Positions 1 to 5,263 of a stretch of DNA of 5,391 bases are shown here, in pieces. The stretch covers positions 1-5,391 of the forward strand of contig CAMYNE010000201.1 in assembly GCA_947259675.1 (NCBI GenBank). The letters run 5' to 3'. Each line of letters opens with the position of its first letter. The stretch's first letter is position 1. The notes beneath the pieces are model-generated. The model made no database searches, was not told where the DNA came from, and saw only the letters and a program-made list of their open reading frames with translations. A program made the position numbers and the translations under genes. The stretch comes from an uncultured Pirellulaceae bacterium (lineage in GTDB: Bacteria > Planctomycetota > Planctomycetia > Pirellulales > Pirellulaceae).

Positions 1-1
1 T

Positions 2-763
2 CATGCGCATAATTGTGGATACCAAGGCATTGAGATTGCACCTTTCACAATTAATCCCGACGTTGCCCAGATCGGAGCTGCGGAAAGGATCCGTATTCGA
101 AATCTGGCCGAACAGAATCAGCTCAAAATCGTCGGCCTGCACTGGCTGCTGGCCCAGACCAACGGTTACCACTTGACGCATCCTGACGCACAGATCCGCA
201 ATAAAACCGCCAAATACCTCGTCGAACTCGCCCGATTCTGCAGCGACTTGGGCGGGAAAATCATGGTTTTTGGGTCTCCCCGACAGCGAAATCTGCACGA
301 AAATGTCACTTACCAGCAAGGGGTTGATTATGCGATCGACGTTCTGAAGAGAACGACTGAAGCTCTGGAACAGCTGGATGTTACGCTGGCACTGGAACCA
401 CTTGGACCAGAAGAGGGGAATTTCATGTTGACCGCCAGGTCTGGAATTGAGATTGCACAAGCGGTGAATTCACCGATGGTCAAACTTCATCTCGATGTCA
501 AAGCGATGTCAACCGAGTCCAAGCCAATCCCTGACATTATCCGGGACAGTCGAGACTGGCTGGTCCACTTTCACGCCAACGACCCCAACCGGCAAGGTCC
601 CGGGATGGGAGATACTGATTTCGAGCCGATTTACGAAGCACTCAAAGCGATAAGCTATGACGGCTGGATCAGCGTTGAGGTCTTTGACTATCAGCCCGGC
701 ATCGAGGCTTTGTCCGGTCAGAGCCTTCGTTATTTGAAAATGGTTGAGGCAAAAACAGCTTGA
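2..763 (+). CDS. Sugar phosphate isomerase/epimerase, xylose-isomerase-like TIM barrel (5' end missing)
   Basis: The frame is open from the left edge, so the gene begins upstream; 253 codons are visible and about 20 N-terminal residues are probably missing for a family of 270-290. The internal TTG at 173 is not the start, because the upstream residues (GYQGIEIAPFTINPD, then VGLHWLLAQT) are typical of the family. Likely divalent-metal ligands sit at barrel strand ends: Glu in ALEPLG (395-397), Asp in LHLDVKAM (494-496), His in HFHANDPN (572-574) and Glu in SVEVFDY (677-679). The stretch GPGMGDTDFEPI is the usual loop after the His ligand. The fold covers sugar isomerases, C3-epimerases and endonuclease IV; the ligand pattern points to sugar isomerisation or epimerisation in the cytoplasm, but the substrate cannot be read from sequence. 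A 91-nt gap precedes plsC, and no terminator is seen there. The family is secure, the exact reaction unknown. Confidence 0.9.
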   Translation, partial: HAHNCGYQGIEIAPFTINPDVAQIGAAERIRIRNLAEQNQLKIVGLHWLLAQTNGYHLTHPDAQIRNKTAKYLVELARFCSDLGGKIMVFGSPRQRNLHENVTYQQGVDYAIDVLKRTTEALEQLDVTLALEPLGPEEGNFMLTARSGIEIAQAVNSPMVKLHLDVKAMSTESKPIPDIIRDSRDWLVHFHANDPNRQGPGMGDTDFEPIYEALKAISYDGWISVEVFDYQPGIEALSGQSLRYLKMVEAKTA

Positions 764-854
764 GCCAAAATCTATTGATGCAATGGCTTGAAAACCTTTT
801 TCAGTTAACAACAATTGACGGCACAATCGAAATACTAATTCGGACGGTCAGTCA

Positions 855-1463
855 ATGAAGAAACTCGCGGTTCCCTTTTTGGCTACGCTCGCCAAGATTG
901 TCAGCGGGGCGACTGTGCGCTGGATCGACTGCGAACCCGATGATTGTCAGAGAATCTACTTTGCCAACCACACTAGCCACTTGGATGCTCTGATTCTGTG
1001 GTCGTCTCTACCCAAGAAGATTCGAACCCAAACGCGACCGGTCGCGGCCGTCGATTACTGGCATAGTGGGCCTGTTCGTCGCTATCTGGCGTCCGCATTT
1101 AATCTGCTGTTGATCGACCGAAAAAAAATCAAAGTCCACAATAGTCCGATTGACATGATGATTCGTGAGATCGGGACGACAGAATCGTTGATCGTGTTTC
1201 CCGAGGGAGGGCGAAATCCGACTGGCGAATTACGAGAGTTCAAGAGCGGCCTTTATCATCTAGCCAAAAAAAGGCCTGATCTGGAACTCGTCCCGGTTTT
1301 TATCGACAACGTAAATCGCGTGATGCCCAAAGGCGAGTTTCTCCCGGTTCCGCTGCTTAGCTGCATTTCCATTGGCAGCCCGATGTGGCTGGAATCTGGA
1401 GAAAACAAAAATCAATTCCTGGAACGAGCCCGACACGCAGTTTTGCAATTGAAAGAGACTTGA
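855..1463 (+). CDS. plsC: PlsC-type lysophospholipid (1-acyl-sn-glycerol-3-phosphate) acyltransferase
   Basis: This 202-residue protein carries the acyltransferase motifs in order: NHTSHLD with the catalytic H39-x4-D44 pair, FPEGGR at 115-120 (motif III, usually FPEGTR, binds the glycerol phosphate) and VPVFI at 146-150 (motif IV). The family moves an acyl group from acyl-ACP or acyl-CoA to lysophosphatidic acid, giving phosphatidic acid at the inner face of the cytoplasmic membrane. It is short for the family and has no clear membrane helix, so it probably binds the membrane peripherally through the hydrophobic N-terminus (residues 3-17). The ATG at 855 is the natural start, although no good Shine-Dalgarno precedes it. 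A TTGACG at 815-820 could be a -35 box, but no convincing -10 lies at the right distance. The next gene, 131 nt downstream, would use its product. The acceptor could instead be another lysolipid or an ornithine lipid. Confidence 0.88.
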   Translation: MKKLAVPFLATLAKIVSGATVRWIDCEPDDCQRIYFANHTSHLDALILWSSLPKKIRTQTRPVAAVDYWHSGPVRRYLASAFNLLLIDRKKIKVHNSPIDMMIREIGTTESLIVFPEGGRNPTGELREFKSGLYHLAKKRPDLELVPVFIDNVNRVMPKGEFLPVPLLSCISIGSPMWLESGENKNQFLERARHAVLQLKET

Positions 1464-1594
1464 CCTGTAAGCAAAAACTGGTGCATCCTTATTATCTGCT
1501 GCTGAACTGTCTAAAATGGTCTGGATCAGTTCCCATTCAGGTTCGCGACAAAAAGCCAGTTCTGTAAGAAAAAAAATTCGACGAAACCATTCTG

Positions 1595-2713
1595 ATGGCC
1601 AATTTGTTGTCACAACTTAGTTCGATGTTCGAATTCGGCACGCTCGATTCGCGGACGATTGCCCTGGTTTTTGTCGTTCTGGTCAGCTTATCGATCTTGC
1701 TGTTTATCGGCCAGATCCTCAAGCGTCAGCCTGAATCCAATTTCGATCCCGCGATTGTCAGGACATTCAATAAGCGCGTCAGTGCCTGGTTGACGATTTT
1801 TGTCATTCTTGTTGTCACCCTTTTGTTTGATGAGACCTTTTTTTTTACGGTCGTCCTCTTCGGACTGGTTTCATTTTGGGCGTTACGTGAATTCATCACG
1901 ATGACTCCAACTCGCCGCGGAGACCATCGCACTCTATTCTGGGTGTTTTTCGTCTTTACACCCATGCAATATGTGCTCGTTGGATTGGACTATTACTCCC
2001 TGTACACAGTTGTCATTCCCGTTTACGGATCGCTGTTCATCGCGGGACGAATTGCTTTCGCAGATGATCACAAGCGGTTTCTTGAACGCATCGCCAAGAT
2101 TCAGTTTGGGTTGTTGATCTGCGTATACGCGCTCAGCCACGCACCGGCTTTGCTGAACCTGGAATTATCGACTTGGAACCCGGATTTGATTGGGGGAGCT
2201 GGCTGGGAAAAATGGGATGGCAAGCCTGCAGGTCTGTTGTTCTTTTTCATCGTCGTGGTTCAAGTCAGTGACATGCTACATTTTGTCTGGGACCGGTTAT
2301 TTGGTAATCATGTAATTGCTCCGACGGTCAACGCGACGAAATCCTGGGAGGGTTTGATCGGCGCCGCAATGTGCACTGCGGTTGTGGGGATTCTGATTCA
2401 GCTGACGATGCGAGTAACACCCTTCACCTGGTACGGTTCCGGATTAATGGCACTCATCATCAGCGTCATGGCTTCGTCCGGTAGTATGACCATGTCGGCA
2501 ATCAAGCGTGATCGCGGGGTCAAAGATTACGGCACTCTTGTACAAGGTCACGCGGGCGTACTGGATCGCATCGATTCGGTCTGTTTTGCGGCACCGATTT
2601 TCTTTCACGTGACTCGTTTCTTTCTCGAAGATCGAGTTTCTCAGGCGCCCGTGATTCAGGATGTTGCCGCGTTTTTGGTCTCAAACGCTCCCGGTTTCAC
2701 ATGCATCTACTAG
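1595..2713 (+). CDS. cdsA: Phosphatidate cytidylyltransferase (CDP-diglyceride synthase), YnbB-like group
   Basis: This 372-residue multi-pass membrane protein has roughly eight or nine hydrophobic segments (about 21-42, 64-78, 82-97, 114-131, 137-151, 169-187, 212-224, 254-270, 281-298). The C-terminal CDP-diglyceride synthase signature spans residues 301-327: S301-x-x-K304-R305, K310-D311, then GHAGVLDRID ending at D327. The usual H-G-G is H319-A-G here. Upstream, SDMLHFVWDRLFG (225-237) and KSWEG (249-253) match the conserved blocks around the active site. The enzyme condenses CTP with phosphatidic acid to CDP-diacylglycerol and pyrophosphate, the branch point for phosphatidylglycerol, cardiolipin and phosphatidylserine. 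Length and blocks fit the longer group containing E. coli YnbB (COG4589) better than classical CdsA. The ATG at 1595 has no strong Shine-Dalgarno. The tail after about residue 345 looks unconserved. A run of nine T lies inside the gene at 1838-1846. Confidence 0.87.
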   Translation: MANLLSQLSSMFEFGTLDSRTIALVFVVLVSLSILLFIGQILKRQPESNFDPAIVRTFNKRVSAWLTIFVILVVTLLFDETFFFTVVLFGLVSFWALREFITMTPTRRGDHRTLFWVFFVFTPMQYVLVGLDYYSLYTVVIPVYGSLFIAGRIAFADDHKRFLERIAKIQFGLLICVYALSHAPALLNLELSTWNPDLIGGAGWEKWDGKPAGLLFFFIVVVQVSDMLHFVWDRLFGNHVIAPTVNATKSWEGLIGAAMCTAVVGILIQLTMRVTPFTWYGSGLMALIISVMASSGSMTMSAIKRDRGVKDYGTLVQGHAGVLDRIDSVCFAAPIFFHVTRFFLEDRVSQAPVIQDVAAFLVSNAPGFTCIY

Positions 2714-3368
2714 CGGATTGGCTTCACTTGGAAATGAACTCTTGGAACTAGAAGACACCATCGCGAAGTATGGCTTGGACGTCCCGCAGACTGCGCTGTC
2801 TGCACTGGACGGTTATTGTCGCTTGTTGTGGAACATCAATCAGACTTTGAACCTCACTCGGCATACGGATTTTGATAAATTCGTCAGTCGCGACCTGGTT
2901 GACACCATCGAGCTTTCCAAACTGATTCCAGAAAATCAAAGAGTGTTGGATGTTGGCTCTGGCGGCGGTGTACCGGGGATGGTTCTATCAATTATTCGGC
3001 CTGACCTAAACGTTACGTTAACGGAATCGGTCGGCAAGAAGACTGCGGCGCTAGACCAGATCGCGGAAGGGATCGGTTTAGAGGTTGAGATTTACAATTG
3101 CCGAGCTGAAGAGATGCTCGAAGATTTTCGCTTCGATACTACGATTGCCCGGGCGGTTGGGCCTTTGCGGAAAATTTGCACGTGGCTGGAAGATTGTTGG
3201 CTGAATGTTGGGAGGTTGCTGGCAACCAAGGGGCCTAAATGGAAAGAAGAGATCGTCGATGCGAACGAACTTAAGATGATGAGAAAACTCCTCGTCGAAA
3301 AAGTCGCTGAATATCCAACTCCTGGTACCGAGTGGAATAGCGTGATTCTTGAAATCAAGCCCCGATGA
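2661..3368 (+). CDS. rsmG: 16S rRNA (guanine527-N7)-methyltransferase RsmG (GidB)
   Basis: RsmG uses S-adenosylmethionine to methylate N7 of G527 (E. coli numbering) in the 530 loop of 16S rRNA; loss of the enzyme gives low-level streptomycin resistance in several bacteria. Counted from the ATG at 2661 (235 aa), the protein shows the NLT block at 64-66, the SAM-binding loop VLDVGSGGGVPG at 95-106, TESVGKK at 121-127 (family LLDSLGKR), ARAVG at 143-147 and ATKG at 168-171, all in family order. E. coli RsmG is 207 aa, so the first 20 or so residues look extra. The ATG start overlaps cdsA by 53 nt. The in-frame TTG at 2718, five bases past the cdsA stop, would give 216 aa and no overlap. Neither has a convincing ribosome binding site. 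Either way translation is probably coupled to cdsA. The gene is not beside mnmG or parA here, unlike in many bacteria. Confidence 0.93.
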   Translation: MLPRFWSQTLPVSHASTSGLASLGNELLELEDTIAKYGLDVPQTALSALDGYCRLLWNINQTLNLTRHTDFDKFVSRDLVDTIELSKLIPENQRVLDVGSGGGVPGMVLSIIRPDLNVTLTESVGKKTAALDQIAEGIGLEVEIYNCRAEEMLEDFRFDTTIARAVGPLRKICTWLEDCWLNVGRLLATKGPKWKEEIVDANELKMMRKLLVEKVAEYPTPGTEWNSVILEIKPR

Positions 3369-3473
3369 TAAAAAAAAATTTCTTGGTGAAAGCGACAATT
3401 GGGGCTGAAGCAAAACGCGCGCCAGAGCAAATTAATGAGCAGTAGAAACCTACAAAACTTTTTTTGAAAATTT

Positions 3474-3500
3474 GTTTGGGACTTCAAACGTTGTTTTTTT
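3474..3500 (+). terminator. Weak candidate terminator downstream of rsmG
   Basis: A 5-bp stem (GTTTG 3474-3478 with CAAAC 3485-3489) around a 6-nt loop is followed within a few bases by seven T (3494-3500). The stem is short and A+T-rich, so termination would be inefficient. It lies just upstream of the candidate promoter at 3513 and would fit the end of the rsmG transcript. Confidence 0.22.
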
Positions 3501-3512
3501 CGTGTTTTGCTC

Positions 3513-3541
3513 TCGACCCCGAAAATCGTTTTTTCTATAAC
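3513..3541 (+). promoter_or_regulatory. Candidate sigma70-like promoter for a structured RNA
   Basis: TCGACC (4 of 6 to TTGACA) at 3513-3518 and TATAAC (5 of 6 to TATAAT) at 3536-3541 are separated by exactly 17 nt, rich in A and T. A start near 3547-3551 is predicted. No reading frame follows; hairpins and a strong terminator do. The match alone is modest, and its weight comes from the downstream arrangement. Confidence 0.33.
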
Positions 3542-3645
3542 CCCAAGTTCGATACGAAAGGGATTCGGTGAACCCTTGATTTCTGTCAACTTCTTGCGAA
3601 CATGGAAAACGATTTTGCCGAATTAGTAGATTATGAAACATGACT

Positions 3646-3690
3646 CTTACATTGAATGATGTAAGATTGATGTAGGCTTTTTGCCTTACA
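3646..3690 (+). repeat. Two adjacent hairpins with competing arms
   Basis: CTTACAT (3646-3652) pairs perfectly with ATGTAAG (3659-3665) over a 6-nt loop. TGTAGGC (3671-3677) pairs with GCCTTACA (3683-3690), with one bulged T, over a 5-T loop. The segment TGTAAG at 3660-3665 can pair equally with CTTACA at 3646-3651 or at 3685-3690, so two exclusive folds are possible. Confidence 0.5.
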
Positions 3691-3830
3691 GATAACCCGG
3701 CATAGACACGGCTGAGGGACCAATTTTAGGGTAGGCCAAAGTCATTAGTGGCTAGTGCTCAGCACGTCCGACTTTCGCCTGTCTCCCAGCGACTCCCATC
3801 GCTACGACAATGCTGGCTTATCGAATATTA

Positions 3831-3871
3831 CCGCATCGCGTTACTTCGTTAACGCTTTGCGGTTTTTTTTT
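3831..3871 (+). terminator. Strong rho-independent terminator
   Basis: CCGCA (3831-3835) pairs with TGCGG (3858-3862), and GCGTTA (3838-3843) pairs with TAACGC (3850-3855), across a 2x2 internal loop (TC/TT). The hairpin loop is CTTCGT, and nine T follow directly at 3863-3871. This is an 11-bp stem with an immediate T tract in the plus direction. The minus side lacks a T run, so it is one-directional. The nearest upstream gene, rsmG, ends 460 nt earlier, which suggests a separate transcript. The terminator lies inside a 106-codon open frame (3810-4130), which argues against that frame. Confidence 0.85.
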
Positions 3872-4231
3872 GGCATGTTCGCCGATAATTGCCCAGACCC
3901 GACAAATGTGTGAATTGAGTGTGCATCGCGATATGACACCTCGACTCGATCCCTTTTATTTCACGCACAATCGCATTTGGAGTCGGCGGCAAAAATCGGG
4001 TGAATCTGACGCCGCATATATTACTCATAATTTGCACATGATTTTTGCAATTAATTGGTTTTATTTTTCCGATCGGTCGATGGACGACGCCTTTTCTAAA
4101 ACATCAATTTGTTGCGATGAAACGCCGTAAGTTACTTCGGTGGGTCGGACTGGAGCTGCTGCGAGCACGAACGTCGCATCTTGTTCTAAATCTGGCATAA
4201 TACTGGTTCAAGGTTCATTAACTTTAAGAAT

Positions 4232-4244
4232 TTGGTGGCACCAA
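4232..4244. promoter_or_regulatory. Operator-like palindrome TTGGTG-G-CACCAA
   Basis: Perfect 6-bp inverted arms around a single central G, in the A+T-rich region about 230 nt upstream of the hydrolase start. The size suits a dimeric repressor site, but no regulator gene is nearby and one such palindrome can occur by chance. Confidence 0.15.
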
Positions 4245-4463
4245 TCAAATGTTTTTCTTTTTCAATTTGACGCTCGCCGATTCGGTTTTTATTAGCCATG
4301 CGTATTCCGATTCAGCGTCCAGACTGTTATTCTCGCGTTGGTTATGCTTCGAGGCCATGATTCGGGGCCACACTTCTCGAGCGATTCAGGGGTCGTAGCC
4401 GCGTCCCTTTATCCGAATCCATTGGTTTCCGCCTATAAACAAAATGTGCCCCGGCACGGGTCA

Positions 4464-4468
4464 AAGGA
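4464..4468 (+). promoter_or_regulatory. Ribosome binding site that fixes the hydrolase start
   Basis: AAGGA with a 7-nt spacer precedes the ATG at 4476. This supports the internal ATG over the upstream start at 4338, which has no such site and adds 46 residues unlike the family. Confidence 0.6.
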
Positions 4469-4475
4469 TCTATGG

Positions 4476-4961
4476 ATGAGAATTCTTTTTTTGCATGGTG
4501 TTGGTTCTCGACCTGGCGGACTTAAGCCGACGTATCTTGCGCAACATGGTCACGATGTGTCGAACCCTCAACTATCAGACGAAGACTTTCTTGAGTCGAT
4601 TCGAATCGCTCAATCCGAGTACGACAAGTTTTGTCCCGACGTTATTGCCGGATCCTCGCGCGGTGGCGGTGTCGCCGTCAACATTGAGTCCGATGACACG
4701 CCGCTAGTCCTACTCTGCCCGTCCTGGAAAAATAAGCGTATGGCAAACACGGTTAAGCCAAACACGATTATTTTGCATTCACGCAAAGACGATGTGATTC
4801 CATTTAATGAATCGGAAGAACTACTGATGAATAGTGGACTTTCGTCTGATTTGATCATTGAAGTCGGATTTGAACATCGATTAGCAGACGAGCATTCACT
4901 TCGGGCGATGCTCCTCGCATGCGCGCAACTGGCTGGTGATGGACATGTGGGCGGGCCATAA
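4476..4961 (+). CDS. Small alpha/beta-fold hydrolase (putative esterase)
   Basis: The 161-residue protein begins MRILFLHGVGSRPGG, the first beta strand followed by the H7-G8 oxyanion loop of alpha/beta hydrolases. The nucleophile elbow is G-S-S61-R-G-G (residues 59-64), with S61 the likely catalytic Ser. HSRKDDVIPF (101-110) supplies the acid, probably D105, and GFEHRLAD (121-128) supplies H124, so a full Ser-Asp-His triad is present. There is no signal peptide, so it should be cytoplasmic. Small hydrolases of this shape are widespread and mostly uncharacterised; the substrate cannot be inferred. The frame is open back to an ATG at 4338, but the extra 46 residues lack homologous character and the ATG at 4476 has its own AAGGA site. 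The last eight residues (GDGHVGGP) look like an unconserved tail. The gene sits alone after a long gap, and a doubtful 66-codon frame follows 67 nt later. Confidence 0.85.
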   Translation: MRILFLHGVGSRPGGLKPTYLAQHGHDVSNPQLSDEDFLESIRIAQSEYDKFCPDVIAGSSRGGGVAVNIESDDTPLVLLCPSWKNKRMANTVKPNTIILHSRKDDVIPFNESEELLMNSGLSSDLIIEVGFEHRLADEHSLRAMLLACAQLAGDGHVGGP

Positions 4962-4988
4962 TTGTGCGATCGCCGGGTTTCACCGGTA

Positions 4989-5012
4989 CTGGCGTGTTGG
5001 CAGGATCGCCAG
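4989..5012 (+). repeat. Hairpin just upstream of a strong ribosome binding site
   Basis: CTGGCG (4989-4994) and CGCCAG (5007-5012) form a perfect 6-bp G+C-rich stem with a 12-nt loop, ending five bases before the AAGGAGG at 5017. No T run follows, so it is not an intrinsic terminator for the hydrolase gene. It might stabilise mRNA or affect initiation at 5029. Confidence 0.3.
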
Positions 5013-5016
5013 CTAA

Positions 5017-5023
5017 AAGGAGG
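5017..5023 (+). promoter_or_regulatory. Unusually strong Shine-Dalgarno AAGGAGG
   Basis: A full match to the anti-Shine-Dalgarno core with a 5-nt spacer (CACTA) before the ATG at 5029. It is far stronger than anything before the other starts in the window, and is the main reason to take the short downstream frame seriously. Confidence 0.5.
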
Positions 5024-5028
5024 CACTA

Positions 5029-5229
5029 ATGGATTTGGCAAACGGGAATGCCGATCAGCCGGGATATCCGCGAGTTTCTGTAAATAACCAGGCCAATCTT
5101 GCTGCTGGCGACGCGAAAAGGATCGTGGTTTCGTACCATCGAACGTATCTAAGCGAACGCGTGAAACTTCCGCTCCGATGCGATTTACCCGATGTGTGCC
5201 GGGGTCTACGAAACGCAGCTGAGGGCTGA
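5029..5229 (+). CDS. Small hypothetical protein, unrecognised (doubtful)
   Basis: I do not recognise this 66-residue frame. For it: an ATG preceded by AAGGAGG at 5-nt spacing, placed 67 nt after the hydrolase gene on the same strand, so the two could be co-transcribed. Against it: mixed composition with no hydrophobic core pattern, no signal peptide or membrane segment, no known motif, and third-position base use that looks random to me. The second half (residues 29-63) is rich in Arg and Lys and holds two Cys (51 and 57). The stop codon falls in the loop of the hairpin at 5216-5239. It could be a real small basic protein, the 5' remnant of a longer decayed gene, or a chance frame. No function is proposed. 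Confidence 0.33.
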   Translation: MDLANGNADQPGYPRVSVNNQANLAAGDAKRIVVSYHRTYLSERVKLPLRCDLPDVCRGLRNAAEG

Positions 5230-5239
5230 TTCTCAGCTG
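5216..5239. repeat. 8-bp perfect inverted repeat between convergent genes
   Basis: CAGCTGAG (5216-5223) and CTCAGCTG (5232-5239) flank an 8-nt loop. It lies between the plus-strand frame ending at 5229 and the minus-strand gene ending at 5264, the place for a two-way transcript end. Neither side has a T run, so it is at best an atypical terminator or an mRNA 3'-end stabiliser. Confidence 0.4.
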
Positions 5240-5263
5240 GCGGAGTGCTCTTGCAGTCAGTCG

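Larger units (their letters stand above)
3548..3871 (+). ncRNA. Candidate structured non-coding RNA, about 320 nt, no family recognised
   Basis: Between a sigma70-like promoter and a strong intrinsic terminator lies a stretch dense in local inverted repeats and without a credible protein. Visible stems are: TTCG/CGAA at 3548-3558; AAGGG with a bulged A, then TTC/GAA and CCCTT at 3558-3577; CTTACAT/ATGTAAG at 3646-3665; TGTAGGC/GCC(T)TACA at 3671-3690; a long arm pairing 3708-3716 with 3758-3767 (one bulged A) that encloses a hairpin at 3732-3754 (bulged G); and AGCGA/TCGCT at 3788-3803. I compared it by eye with tmRNA, RNase P RNA, 6S RNA, SRP RNA and the common riboswitches and found no match. 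It could instead be a long 3' untranslated region of rsmG or a leader controlling something downstream. Folding was done by eye, so individual helices are tentative; the 3' end is better supported than the 5' end. Confidence 0.38.
3872..4475. other. Gene-free A+T-rich stretch between terminator and hydrolase gene
   Basis: About 600 nt with no protein gene I can support. Short frames are present but have no ribosome binding site or recognisable motif. TATATT (4017-4022) and CATAAT (4196-4201) resemble -10 boxes, but neither has a good -35 at 16-18 nt. A 13-base odd palindrome lies at 4232-4244. The hydrolase promoter is probably somewhere here, because the terminator at 3831 cuts off read-through from rsmG. 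Confidence 0.5.

Noticed and set aside
3092..3589. 165-codon minus-strand frame antisense to the end of rsmG
   Set aside because: Most of it mirrors rsmG in another frame, and the remainder is low-complexity Lys/Phe-rich translation of A/T runs.
3688..3704. ACAGATAACCCGGCATA, similar to the 3' conserved block of RNase P RNA (ACAGAACCCGGCTTA)
   Set aside because: The required upstream GGAAAGTCC block is absent on this strand, the distance to the 3' end is too long, and the match has an insertion in the invariant core.
3810..4130. 106-codon plus-strand frame with a signal-peptide-like start
   Set aside because: The strong intrinsic terminator at 3831-3871 lies inside its first 20 codons, its hydrophobic stretch is partly produced by that T run, there is no ribosome binding site, and no motif follows.
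4117..4200. 27-codon basic frame starting MKRRKLLRWVG, resembling a twin-arginine start
   Set aside because: No Shine-Dalgarno, no hydrophobic core after the arginines, and a stop after 27 codons. It could be a remnant of an exported protein gene, but nothing downstream supports that.
4338..4475. 46-residue N-terminal extension of the hydrolase from the ATG at 4338
   Set aside because: It has no ribosome binding site and no family-like sequence; the ATG at 4476 with AAGGA leads straight into the first beta strand.
4610..5041. 143-codon minus-strand frame
   Set aside because: It is a shadow of the hydrolase gene, whose Ser-Asp-His motifs lie on the plus strand; its Ser/Pro/Arg-rich translation shows no motif.
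3640..5263. Integron-cassette or mobile-element origin for the hydrolase region
   Set aside because: I looked for attC-like paired core sites, terminal inverted repeats and target duplications and found none; the one GTTRRRY-type match lies inside the hydrolase gene.
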